Origin: Irregularibacter muris
GTDB lineage: Bacteria > Bacillota > Clostridia > Eubacteriales > Garciellaceae
Direction: 5' to 3'
Assembly: GCF_024622505.1 (NCBI RefSeq)
Contig: NZ_JANKAS010000001.1
Span: 186,001-250,000 of the forward strand
DNA: 64,000 nucleotides
Shown here: in pieces, positions 16,149 to 24,834 of the stretch
Layout: every line of letters begins with the position of its first letter
Numbering within the stretch: position 1 is the first letter of the stretch
Program-made: the position numbers and the translations under genes
Notes under the pieces: model-generated
The model's database searches: none
What the model was told of the DNA's origin: nothing
The model's input: only the letters and a program-made list of their open reading frames with translations

Positions 16149-17543
16149 ATGTCTTTATTAAACTCACCCAGTTTAATTCTTCAAGACTCTTTGGGGAATC
16201 TAGAGAATTTCACCTATCGTAACGAAAATATTTCCTATTATTCTTTTAATAGACAATTAGGAAAGGTAGAAAATAGAACGATTTTACACCAAGCTACTCC
16301 TGAATTTGATGCAGACATCAATTCAGCAGGAGAAATTTTTTTGGTCTGTAAAAAAAAATATGGGGATGTTATACTGCTATCCAACCATAAAGGTTTTTCT
16401 GAAGCTCAAATAGTAGTTGAATCCAATCAACAGGATATTTATAATGTAAATATTTATCTCATTGGAAAGGATATTCATATCTTCTATTGTATAGGCTTGG
16501 ATACAAATAAAAACCAATATAAAATTGTTCATAAATTTGGCAACCATGATCACTGGGTAACCAATGAAGTATGTCAGATTGTTACCCGGGATATATTAAA
16601 TCCTATTCAAATTCTAAAGGGAAAAGATGAAATAATATTAGGGTACTATGATGTAATAGAAGAGGTAGAACAACTATTTATTAGAACGTTCAACTTTGAA
16701 AAAGATAGTTGGAGTGAAGGTCAACAACTAACCCATAGCCAAGCCAATAAGTTATATTTGGATATGCTGATTATGAAAAAAGATCAATTGCATATCACCT
16801 ACAGTGAATTTACTGAGGGCAATTTGATCATAAAATACGAAAAATTTAAAAGAGAGAAAAGTATATATGTAAAGCATAAGGAACAGGATATCTCAAACCC
16901 TGCCAACAGCACCCATCCTTTACTTGTATATTTTAATGATAAACTATGGATCGCTTGGAGTGAGTACAATTACATAGCGAGTAGATATACAGAGGATTTG
17001 GGAGAAACTTGGGAGGACGCCTATCTATGGAAGGATTCAAAATCAGAGGATATTCTTATGTATAAATATAAATCCTGTTTTGAGGATACCCATGGAGAGT
17101 ATCAACTTAATTATTCCTTTGGTAGAGCTTCTAACTTTTCTTTTATAGGTTTTGGCGGCCTTGAAAATACAAGAGTTATACCCATAAAACATAGAAAATC
17201 TGGCCAAAAGGCTTTGGTAAAAAAGGAGGTAAAGGAAATGGCTAATTCATTAGATGCCATGCAAGAAGAGGTAGACAAAGTGAAAAAAGAGTTAAACAAT
17301 ACTAAAGATATAGAGGGAATAGAGAATGAAAGAGCAAGAATTGATCATGCAATAGAGGCTATAAGAGATTTGGAGCAATCTTTCAAAGATACAAAGGATA
17401 ACATAGAAGAATTCATAGATGAGCAAAAGAAGTGGAATGATGTGAAAACTCAATCCTTAAAAGATTTTGGTGAAAGACTAATCAACATAGAAAATTACCT
17501 AAATAAATATACTCGTTCCTTTGATAAAGATAAGAAATTCTAG
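16149..17543 (+). CDS. Unrecognised protein: beta-propeller-like domain plus C-terminal coiled coil
   Basis: 464-aa protein without signal peptide. Residues 1-350 consist of about six repeats of beta-rich stretches with aromatic and Asp/Trp-containing turns (for example DNHKGF-, GNHDHW-, WIAWSEYNYIASRYTEDLGETWEDA), which suggests a six-bladed, sialidase-like propeller. The pair YTEDLGETWED resembles an Asp-box. Residues 360-460 form a long heptad-rich, highly charged coiled coil. GGAGG precedes the ATG. Divergent from the cysteine-rich gene, with which it may share sporulation control. I infer a spore-surface or structural role; no enzymatic motif is evident. Confidence 0.55.
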   Translation: MSLLNSPSLILQDSLGNLENFTYRNENISYYSFNRQLGKVENRTILHQATPEFDADINSAGEIFLVCKKKYGDVILLSNHKGFSEAQIVVESNQQDIYNVNIYLIGKDIHIFYCIGLDTNKNQYKIVHKFGNHDHWVTNEVCQIVTRDILNPIQILKGKDEIILGYYDVIEEVEQLFIRTFNFEKDSWSEGQQLTHSQANKLYLDMLIMKKDQLHITYSEFTEGNLIIKYEKFKREKSIYVKHKEQDISNPANSTHPLLVYFNDKLWIAWSEYNYIASRYTEDLGETWEDAYLWKDSKSEDILMYKYKSCFEDTHGEYQLNYSFGRASNFSFIGFGGLENTRVIPIKHRKSGQKALVKKEVKEMANSLDAMQEEVDKVKKELNNTKDIEGIENERARIDHAIEAIRDLEQSFKDTKDNIEEFIDEQKKWNDVKTQSLKDFGERLINIENYLNKYTRSFDKDKKF

Positions 17544-17582
17544 AGCAGAGAAGGAACATCAACAAAATCTTCTCTAAAGCTA

Positions 17583-17610
17583 TTGAAAAGAGAGAAATTT
17601 ATGCTAAAAT
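17583..17610 (+). promoter_or_regulatory. Promoter of the glycerol-3-phosphate oxidation operon
   Basis: TTGAAA (17583-17588), 16-base spacer, TAAAAT (17605-17610), just upstream of the GlpP-type leader terminator. Confidence 0.6.
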
Positions 17611-17644
17611 AGAGATAAGTTAATAGTATGTTAGAGAATGGGAG

Positions 17645-17693
17645 AAAGCACAGCATTCGGTCCGAAATTTGGATCGTCTAGTTGTGCTTTTTT
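17645..17693 (+). promoter_or_regulatory. GlpP-type leader terminator
   Basis: AAAGCACA (17645-17652) pairs with TGTGCTTT (17683-17690) followed by TTT, with an inner TTCGG-t-CCGAA helix. It sits between the promoter and the first gene of the glycerol operon. Such a conditional terminator is the known target of GlpP, which is encoded at 14342-14902. Confidence 0.7.
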
Positions 17694-17724
17694 GTATTCT
17701 CATAATAAATAAGGGGGGAATATA

Positions 17725-19155
17725 ATGTATGATGTTGTCATTATAGGTGCTGGCATTGTTGGCACAGCCATTGCGAGGGAATTGTCTAGATATAAAACAA
17801 AGGTAATTGTGTTGGATAAAGAACAGGATGTAGCTAATGGGACGACTATGGCCAATAGCGCTATAGTACATTCAGGCTATGATCCAAAACCAGGAACCAA
17901 TAAAGCGAAGTTTAATAAATTAGGGAATCAGCTATATCCGCAGTTATGTAAGGAATTAGATGTGCCCTTTAAGCAAATCGGTTCCCTGACCGTGGCCTTA
18001 GATAAAGAAGAGTTAAAGATTTTAGACCAATTAGAAGAAAGAGCTAAGGAAAATGGAGTTCCCGTAGAAAGACTATCAAGGGAAGAGGTTTTGGTCAGAG
18101 AACCAAATGTAAATAAAAATGTCCAAGGTGCTTTATTAGCCTCTACAGCGGGAATTGTAGGTCCTTGGGAGTTATCCATTGCTCTAATGGAAAATGCAAT
18201 GAACAATGGGGTGGAATTAGCTCTTAATAATAAAGTAGAAGATATTAAAAAAGTTGAAAATATTTACCGTATCAAAACCAACGAAAAAACCTATGAAACC
18301 AAAGTAGTGATCAATTGTGCAGGGCTTTATGCAGACCATATTAATAGAATGTTAAATAAAGATACTTTCCACATTAAGCCGAGAAGTGGAGAATATTTCG
18401 TATTGGATAAACGAGCAGGAAATTTAGTGAATTCAATCATTTTCCCTTGCCCCACGAAACATAGTAAGGGTATCTTGGCAGTACCTACAGTTCATGGCAA
18501 TATTTTATTAGGCCCAACCTCTGAACTCGTAGAGGATAAGGAAGCTCTACAAACAACAAGGAAGGGTTTAGAATATGTAAAAGCTCAGGTAGGCAGATTA
18601 ATCAACAATATTCCCTATGGAGATATTATAAGATCCTTTACAGGACTTAGAGCTACCCCAGATACAGGAGACTTTATCATTGAAAGTTCTAAGGACAATA
18701 AGACTTTTATCCATGTTGCAGGTATTGAATCCCCTGGATTGACAGCAGCACCTGCCATTGCCTTAGAGGTTGTAAACCTAGTGAAGGAAATATTTAATTC
18801 TTTAGAGAAAAATGAAAACTTTGAGCCGAATAGACGAAAAGTAGTTCATTTTAATCAATTGTCTATGGATGAAAAGAAGAAAATTATAAAGGAGAACCCA
18901 GCTTATGGCAATATCATTTGTAGATGTGAAAGAATTACCGAGGGGGAAATCCTAGATTGTATTCATAGAAAAGCAGGAGCTACCACGGTAAAGGGAGTAA
19001 AGAAAAGAGCCCGTCCCGGAATGGGAAGATGTCAAGGGGGCTTTTGTGAACCCCGAGTAGTTGAAATATTAGCTAGGGAATTAAATAAAGACATGAAAGA
19101 TATTTTGTATGACGGTAGGGATGCAAAAATTCTTTTAGGATATACCAAGGAATAG
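17725..19155 (+). CDS. FAD-dependent glycerol-3-phosphate dehydrogenase-like protein with C-terminal BFD [2Fe-2S] domain (copy 1)
   Basis: 476-aa flavoprotein. The N-terminal dinucleotide fold (YDVVIIGAGIVGTAIARELS) leads into a DAO domain (about residues 1-365) with the substrate region RSGEYFVLDK and GLRATPDTGDFIIE. Residues 400-470 form a BFD-like [2Fe-2S] domain with the four Cys in ICRCER and GRCQGGFC. This layout is that of clostridial GlpO/GlpA-type enzymes that oxidise glycerol-3-phosphate to dihydroxyacetone phosphate. It is the first gene behind the GlpP leader and works with the next two genes. A paralogue lies at 20947-22392. Confidence 0.9.
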   Translation: MYDVVIIGAGIVGTAIARELSRYKTKVIVLDKEQDVANGTTMANSAIVHSGYDPKPGTNKAKFNKLGNQLYPQLCKELDVPFKQIGSLTVALDKEELKILDQLEERAKENGVPVERLSREEVLVREPNVNKNVQGALLASTAGIVGPWELSIALMENAMNNGVELALNNKVEDIKKVENIYRIKTNEKTYETKVVINCAGLYADHINRMLNKDTFHIKPRSGEYFVLDKRAGNLVNSIIFPCPTKHSKGILAVPTVHGNILLGPTSELVEDKEALQTTRKGLEYVKAQVGRLINNIPYGDIIRSFTGLRATPDTGDFIIESSKDNKTFIHVAGIESPGLTAAPAIALEVVNLVKEIFNSLEKNENFEPNRRKVVHFNQLSMDEKKKIIKENPAYGNIICRCERITEGEILDCIHRKAGATTVKGVKKRARPGMGRCQGGFCEPRVVEILARELNKDMKDILYDGRDAKILLGYTKE

Positions 19156-19195
19156 ATTAACTCCTTTTATTCTTTTAAATACCGGAGGTGGAAAA

Positions 19196-20458
19196 ATGTT
19201 AAATTATGATGTTATTGTTATCGGTGGAGGACCGGCAGGTTTAGCTGCCGCCATAGAAGCACGAAAAAGTGGAGTGAAAAAAATAGTTGTATTGGAAAGA
19301 GACAGAGAATTAGGCGGTATCTTACAACAATGTATTCACAATGGATTTGGACTCCATCAGTTCAAAGAAGAATTAACAGGACCACAATATGCCCAACGTT
19401 TTATAGATGAATTAGAGGATTTAAATATAGAATACCATCTTAATACCATGGTTCTAGAAATTACCAGCAATAAAGAAGTACATGCCATAAGCAAAAATCA
19501 AGGATATCAAATTTATAAGGCCAAGTCCATTGTTTTGGCCATGGGATGTAGAGAAAGAACAAGAGGAGCCATCAGCATACCTGGTAAAAGACCTGCGGGG
19601 GTAATGACGGCAGGAACAGCCCAAAGGTATATCAATATGGAAGGCTATATGGTGGGGAAGAAGGTTGTCATTTTAGGTTCAGGAGATATTGGATTGATTA
19701 TGGCAAGAAGAATGACCTTAGAAGGAGCTGATGTGCAGGCAGTAGTAGAGATTCTACCCTATTCCGGGGGGCTAACTCGCAATATTGTACAATGCTTACA
19801 AGATTTTGATATTCCTCTATTGTTAGCCCATACCATAATAGATATAGAAGGGAAGGATAGAGTAAAGGGTGTGACCATAGCCAAGGTAGATGAAGAAAGA
19901 CAGCCTATTAAGGGGAGCGAGCAATATTTTGACTGCGATACCCTCCTATTGTCGGTTGGTCTTATACCAGAAAACGAATTGACGGAGGAAGCAGGTATAG
20001 GACTGGATCCTACTACTAGAGGCCCCGTTGTCAATAATTCCATGGAAACATCAACTAAGGGCATATTTGCCTGCGGCAACGTATTGCATGTTCATGATTT
20101 GGTGGATTTTGTTACAGAGGAAAGCCAAAGGGCAGGAAGGAATGCCGCCGCATATATAATGGACAAATTACAACCAAAGGGAAAAAATATTGAAACAATA
20201 GCCGGTAATGGAATTGGTTATATTATTCCTCAAAAAATACAGATAAATGATGAAGATAAAATAAAACTTTTAATGAGACCCAACAATGTATTTAAAAATA
20301 TAAAGATGGTGGTTAAAGTAGAGGATAAAGTGGTAAAAACCTTTAAGAAAAAACATTTAGCCCCAGGGGAAATGGAAAGTTTAATCATTGAAAAGGATTT
20401 ACTAAAAGAAGAAGGTATCCAAAGTCTAAAGGTAGAAGTATTAAAGGAGGACGAATAA
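19196..20458 (+). CDS. NAD(P)/FAD-dependent oxidoreductase (GlpB-like partner)
   Basis: 420-aa pyridine nucleotide-disulphide oxidoreductase-type flavoprotein. It has an FAD-binding motif at the N-terminus (YDVIVIGGGPAGLAAAIEARKSG), a second Rossmann motif near residue 157 (VVILGSGDIGLIMARRMTLEG) and the terminal FAD motif STKGIFACGNVLHVHDLVDFV. There is no redox-active CxxC pair. In clostridia this protein, the BFD-containing dehydrogenase and a DUF1667 protein are regularly encoded together and are thought to carry electrons from glycerol-3-phosphate to an acceptor. GGAGG precedes the ATG; only one base separates its stop from the next gene. Confidence 0.9.
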   Translation: MLNYDVIVIGGGPAGLAAAIEARKSGVKKIVVLERDRELGGILQQCIHNGFGLHQFKEELTGPQYAQRFIDELEDLNIEYHLNTMVLEITSNKEVHAISKNQGYQIYKAKSIVLAMGCRERTRGAISIPGKRPAGVMTAGTAQRYINMEGYMVGKKVVILGSGDIGLIMARRMTLEGADVQAVVEILPYSGGLTRNIVQCLQDFDIPLLLAHTIIDIEGKDRVKGVTIAKVDEERQPIKGSEQYFDCDTLLLSVGLIPENELTEEAGIGLDPTTRGPVVNNSMETSTKGIFACGNVLHVHDLVDFVTEESQRAGRNAAAYIMDKLQPKGKNIETIAGNGIGYIIPQKIQINDEDKIKLLMRPNNVFKNIKMVVKVEDKVVKTFKKKHLAPGEMESLIIEKDLLKEEGIQSLKVEVLKEDE

Positions 20459-20459
20459 G

Positions 20460-20831
20460 ATGAAAAAGCATGAACTTATATGTATTGTTTGTCCAATGGG
20501 ATGTCACTTAGAAGTTATAGAAAATCAAGAAGGTTTCCAAGTACAGGGAAATGGATGTAAAAGGGGGCCGGCGTACGCACAAAAGGAACTTACTCACCCT
20601 ACTAGGGTATTGACAACTACCATTAAGGTGAAAAATGGACCATTAAGACGTATACCTGTGGTAACCCAAGGGGAAGTTCCAAAGGAAAAACTATCCACTA
20701 TTATGGAAGCCTTAAATCTTGTAGAGGTAGAAGCACCCATAAAAATGAATGACGTTTTGGTAGAAAACATACTCAACACAGGAGTAAACATAATCGCTTC
20801 AAGAAATATGAATACTTGTTCCTATGAATAA
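20460..20831 (+). CDS. DUF1667 iron-sulfur protein of the glycerol-3-phosphate operon
   Basis: 123-aa protein. The N-terminus carries CIVCPMGCHLEV and, further on, GNGCKRGPAYA. These cysteines resemble the N-terminal [4Fe-4S] motif of molybdopterin oxidoreductases and probably bind a cluster. The rest is a compact DUF1667 domain (TIKVKNGPLRRIPVVTQGEVPK). It is the small third component of the operon and presumably passes electrons between the flavoproteins. Confidence 0.9.
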   Translation: MKKHELICIVCPMGCHLEVIENQEGFQVQGNGCKRGPAYAQKELTHPTRVLTTTIKVKNGPLRRIPVVTQGEVPKEKLSTIMEALNLVEVEAPIKMNDVLVENILNTGVNIIASRNMNTCSYE

Positions 20832-20841
20832 AAGAAACTCT

Positions 20842-20932
20842 TTCTTAATAAATATAGGAATAAACTATTCTTGCATAAGATAGTTTAAGCTTTCTAAGTT
20901 TTACGCACCTTAGCGTCAAGCTATCCTTAGGG
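20842..20932. repeat. Dispersed repeat family 2, degenerate copy
   Basis: TTCTTAATAAATATAGGAAT, then TTGCATAAGATAGTTTAAGC, matches the left half of the element at 28526-28618. The right half has diverged and the right boundary is uncertain. It lies inside the glycerol operon between the DUF1667 gene and the second dehydrogenase. Confidence 0.4.
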
Positions 20933-20946
20933 GAGGAAGTGATAAA

Positions 20947-22392
20947 ATGTATGATCTATGTATAATCGGCGGGGGAATTGTAGGAACAAATATTGCTAGA
21001 GAGCTATCCAAATATCAATTGAATATCCTAGTGCTGGAAAAGGAAGAAGACATTGGTTGTGGAGCGACCAAGGCCAATAGTGGTATAGTCCATGGCGGAT
21101 ATGTGGCGAAACCTGATACCCTAAAAGGCAAACTATGTATACAAGGCAATAGAATGTATAGACAACTTAATCAGCAATTAAATTTTGGATATAAACAAAC
21201 TGGAGCTCTTGTATTAGCTTTTAACCAGGAAGACATGGAAGAATTAGAAAAACTATACCAAAGTGGTATAGAAAATGGCGTAAAAGAGATAGAAATTATA
21301 GATAGAGAACAAGCTCTTCAAATGGAACCTAATCTTAATCCTGACATAGCAGCAGCTCTATATTGTGGAGAGGTGGGCATAACATCCCCCTATGAATTTG
21401 CCATAGCCTTAATGGAAAATGCTATAGATAATGGAGTTACCCTTAAATTAAATACTGAAGTGAAGAACATTGAAAAAGACAATGGGATTTTCACCATAGA
21501 TACGGGAGAAAAAAGCTACCAAGCAAGATATATTATTAATAGTGCTGGTGTTTTCAGTGATAAAATTGCCTCCATGGTGGGACAAAATACCTTTGATATC
21601 TTACCTAGAAGAGGACAATATGTCATTTTTGATAAGGGGACTGGAGAAAAAGTCAATCATGTTATCTTCCAAGTACCTAGTAAAAAAGGAAAGGGCATAT
21701 TGGTAGCATCTACCTATCATGGCAATTTGATGATTGGGCCCAATGCAGAAGACACACAGAATAAAGAAGATGTAGGAACCGAAAAAGATGCCCTAGAGGA
21801 AATTGTAATGACAGCAAAAAGATCGGTTCCCCAATTCAATCTAAACCAGATTATACGGACCTTTTCTGGTATACGGGCAACCCCGACAACAAAAGACTTT
21901 ATCATTGAAGAAACTAAGGAAAAAGGTTTTATCAATGTCGCTGGAATTGAATCCCCCGGCCTTACGGCTTCACCAGCCATAGCTCTGCATGTTAAGGATA
22001 TACTCAAGGACATGGGAGTTGAATTAGTTCTAAAAGAGGACTTTAACCCTTATAGAAAACCCATCATTAAGGAAAAAAATTTAAAACCAGAAGAAATAAA
22101 AGATCTTTTATTCATTGATTCTGCCCCAGAAAAAATCATATGTAGATGTGAAGGAGTATCCGAGGCCGAGATAGTAGATGCCCTTCATAGGAACATAGAT
22201 ATTTATTCTCCCGATGCCATTAAGAGAAGAACACGAGCAGGGATGGGCAGATGCCAAGGCGGATTCTGTGAAAGTAGAGTAAGAGAAATTATTTCCCGAG
22301 AAAAAAACATCCCCCTAGACCAAGTGCCTCACAGAGAGGATCAACTTAAGGGGAAAGGCGAAAGGGAAAAGGCAGATTTTTATAGAAAATAA
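20947..22392 (+). CDS. FAD-dependent glycerol-3-phosphate dehydrogenase-like protein with BFD domain (copy 2)
   Basis: 481-aa paralogue of the protein at 17725-19155, with the same order: an N-terminal FAD fold (YDLCIIGGGIVGTNIARELS), the substrate region RRGQYVIFDKGT and GIRATPTTKDFIIEE, and the C-terminal BFD domain with ICRCEG and GRCQGGFC. Similarity is clear over the whole length but many positions differ, so the duplication is old. GGGAGGAAGTG precedes the ATG. It may use a different polyol phosphate or operate under other conditions than copy 1. Confidence 0.88.
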   Translation: MYDLCIIGGGIVGTNIARELSKYQLNILVLEKEEDIGCGATKANSGIVHGGYVAKPDTLKGKLCIQGNRMYRQLNQQLNFGYKQTGALVLAFNQEDMEELEKLYQSGIENGVKEIEIIDREQALQMEPNLNPDIAAALYCGEVGITSPYEFAIALMENAIDNGVTLKLNTEVKNIEKDNGIFTIDTGEKSYQARYIINSAGVFSDKIASMVGQNTFDILPRRGQYVIFDKGTGEKVNHVIFQVPSKKGKGILVASTYHGNLMIGPNAEDTQNKEDVGTEKDALEEIVMTAKRSVPQFNLNQIIRTFSGIRATPTTKDFIIEETKEKGFINVAGIESPGLTASPAIALHVKDILKDMGVELVLKEDFNPYRKPIIKEKNLKPEEIKDLLFIDSAPEKIICRCEGVSEAEIVDALHRNIDIYSPDAIKRRTRAGMGRCQGGFCESRVREIISREKNIPLDQVPHREDQLKGKGEREKADFYRK

Positions 22393-22406
22393 TAATTCTG
22401 TGCAAT

Positions 22407-22441
22407 AGGTAGATCCTTTATAAGATCTACCTAAGTTTTTT
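22407..22441 (+). terminator. Terminator of the glycerol-3-phosphate operon
   Basis: AGGTAGATC (22407-22415) pairs with GATCTACCT (22424-22432), followed by AAG and TTTTTT. Confidence 0.85.
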
Positions 22442-22567
22442 GGTGAAGTATCTTAAAGACAATATACATTCCTTTACAAGGTCTGCCTATTGTATTATAG
22501 TACTTATTAGAATAGAGAAGTAAGAAATTTACAATTATGTATACTACATAAAAGGAGTGAAATACCT

Positions 22568-23230
22568 ATGGTAGAAATTAATATTTCTTCTGAAGTAAAA
22601 GAACTTTGTCCTAATACTGTGCTAGGATGCATAGAGACAAAAGTAAAAGTGCAGAAGGCATCCAAAGAATTGTGGGAGGAGATTCATGATTATTGTAAAA
22701 AAATGAAGGAGCATATGGTAGTAGGGGATATTTCAAAACAACAAAATATTAAGGACACTAGACAAGCCTATAGAAAGCTAGGAAAAGATCCCACAAGATA
22801 TCGTTCATCTGCTGAAGCTCTAGCACGAAGAATTCTAAAGGGACAAGATCTATATTCCATCAATAATGTAGTGGAAATCAATAATCTAATATCTCTACAG
22901 TCCCTTTATCCCGTGTGTGCCTATGATTTAGAAAAGGTTACAGGAGCGATTACCCTAGAAAGGGCTGGAGAAGGAGCTACCTATGAGGGGATAGGCAAAG
23001 GAAAATTCAATATTGAATTTTTGCCAACCTTTGCAGATAGAGATGGATATTTTGGGAGTACAACTTCAGACTCAGAAAGAACTATGGTAAATGATCATAC
23101 ACAAAATCTTTTGATGATTATTGTATCCTTTAATGGGGAAAAAGAATTAATTAAACATGTGGAAAACATGGAAAGACTATTAAAAACTTATGCTGATGCT
23201 AAGGATGTAGAAAGAAAAATTATAAAGTAG
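22568..23230 (+). CDS. B3/B4 tRNA-binding domain protein
   Basis: 220-aa protein that consists essentially of the B3/B4 domain found in the beta subunit of phenylalanyl-tRNA synthetase. Recognisable are DTRQAYRKLGKDPTRYRSSA, NNVVEINNLISLQS and DGYFGSTTSDSERTMV. Stand-alone B3/B4 proteins are common in Firmicutes. They are suspected to take part in aminoacyl-tRNA editing or amino-acid sensing, without firm evidence. GGAGTG lies upstream of the ATG. The MATE pump gene starts 20 bases after its stop, so they are likely co-transcribed. Confidence 0.88.
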   Translation: MVEINISSEVKELCPNTVLGCIETKVKVQKASKELWEEIHDYCKKMKEHMVVGDISKQQNIKDTRQAYRKLGKDPTRYRSSAEALARRILKGQDLYSINNVVEINNLISLQSLYPVCAYDLEKVTGAITLERAGEGATYEGIGKGKFNIEFLPTFADRDGYFGSTTSDSERTMVNDHTQNLLMIIVSFNGEKELIKHVENMERLLKTYADAKDVERKIIK

Positions 23231-23250
23231 GTTGAAAAGAGGAACTAGAA

Positions 23251-24648
23251 ATGATAGAACAAAACAAACTAATAGAAGGAAATATCTTTAAAGCATTGAT
23301 AGGCTTAGCCCTACCGATTATGGGTACTTCCTTTGTGCAAATGGCCTACAATATGACCGATATGATTTGGATAGGGAGAGTAGGGAGTAAAGCTGTAGCT
23401 GCAGTAGGTACAGCAGGCTTTTTTACCTGGCTTGCTATGGCTTTTATTATGATTCCTAAAATAGCTGCAGAGATAGGCGTTGCCCAGTCTGTAGGGAAGA
23501 AGGATAACCAATCCATTATTTACTATATTCGTCATACCCTTCAATTAAATGTATTCTTTGCTCTTCTATATGGATTTATATTGATTTTGCTAAAAAAACA
23601 AGTGATTGGTTTTTTCAACTTACAAGATAAAGCGGTTATAGAAATGGCACAATCCTATTTAACGATTGTATCTGCGGGCATGCTTTTTTATTTTATCAAT
23701 CCAGTGCTTACAGGGATATTAAATGGCTATGGGGAGAGTAGAACTCCCTTTTTAATTAATGGAATAGGATTGATTACCAATATGATTTTAGATCCAGTAT
23801 TGATCATGGGCATTGGACCTTTTCCAGTTATGGGAGTGAAAGGGGCAGCTCTAGCTACTGTAATAGCTCAAGTGGTGGTTACCACAATTTTTCTCTTGAA
23901 TATTAGAAGGAAAATACCCGTCTTTTCCCAAATCAATTTCTTTAGGGTACCTGATTGGAACCATATAAGAGGAATAACCAAGCTAGGTTTGCCGGTTGCT
24001 CTCCAAAGTGGTTTATTTACTGTAATTGCTATGGTTATTGCCAGAATCATTGCCCAATGGGGACCTGTCCCTGTAGCCGTTCAAAAAGTTGGATCTCAAA
24101 TAGAAGCCATATCTTGGATGACTGCCAATGGGTTTTCCACGGCTTTAGGAGCCTTTGTGGGTCAGAACTATGGAGCAAAAAAATGGAATAGAATTTATAA
24201 AGGGTATTTTACAGCCATGGGTATAATGTGTGCGATAGGAATAGCCGCCACTGGTTTCCTAATTTTAGGGGCAGAGTCTATATTTTCAATATTTATTCCT
24301 GAACAAGAGGCCATTGCCTATGGAATCCAATATCTCAAAATTTTAGGGATATCCCAATTGTTCATGTGTATAGAAATTACTACAGCAGGTGCATTTAATG
24401 GATTAAGTAAAACTGTCCCACCCTCCATTGTAGGGATTACCTTTAATGCCCTGAGAATACCTACAGCATTGATTCTCTCCTCCCCTAATTTACTTGGACT
24501 AAATGGTATATGGTGGAGTATAAGCATAAGTAGTATATTTAAGGGGATCGTGCTGGTAACATGGTTTGGTATATTTTTAAAAAGGCAGTCCTTTAGGCTA
24601 AAAGAGACAAACATAGGTCAAGGTGTTGGCAACAACTTAATGAATTAA
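23251..24648 (+). CDS. MATE family efflux transporter
   Basis: 465-aa membrane protein with twelve hydrophobic helices in two halves (about residues 10-225 and 235-455). Typical MATE segments are ALPIMGTSFVQMAYNMTDMIWIGRVG near the N-terminus, GYGESRTPFLINGIGLITNMILDPVLI in the middle, and GFSTALGAFVGQNYGAKKW opening the second half. These pumps export cationic compounds using Na+ or H+ gradients. The gene is probably co-transcribed with the B3/B4 gene. The substrate cannot be predicted. Confidence 0.94.
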   Translation: MIEQNKLIEGNIFKALIGLALPIMGTSFVQMAYNMTDMIWIGRVGSKAVAAVGTAGFFTWLAMAFIMIPKIAAEIGVAQSVGKKDNQSIIYYIRHTLQLNVFFALLYGFILILLKKQVIGFFNLQDKAVIEMAQSYLTIVSAGMLFYFINPVLTGILNGYGESRTPFLINGIGLITNMILDPVLIMGIGPFPVMGVKGAALATVIAQVVVTTIFLLNIRRKIPVFSQINFFRVPDWNHIRGITKLGLPVALQSGLFTVIAMVIARIIAQWGPVPVAVQKVGSQIEAISWMTANGFSTALGAFVGQNYGAKKWNRIYKGYFTAMGIMCAIGIAATGFLILGAESIFSIFIPEQEAIAYGIQYLKILGISQLFMCIEITTAGAFNGLSKTVPPSIVGITFNALRIPTALILSSPNLLGLNGIWWSISISSIFKGIVLVTWFGIFLKRQSFRLKETNIGQGVGNNLMN

Positions 24649-24834
24649 TACATATTTTCTCATCCTTTAGCTTCATCTAAGGATATACCATCCCCCTAAG
24701 AGAAGAGATATAAATCCTTTAGAAAGAGTTTTATGTATAAAAAATTGTTTATTCCCATGAAATTGGGCAATAATTGATAATATGTGGTAAAAGATAATAT
24801 TTCACAACGAAGAAAAGGGAGGAGAAGGAGATCA

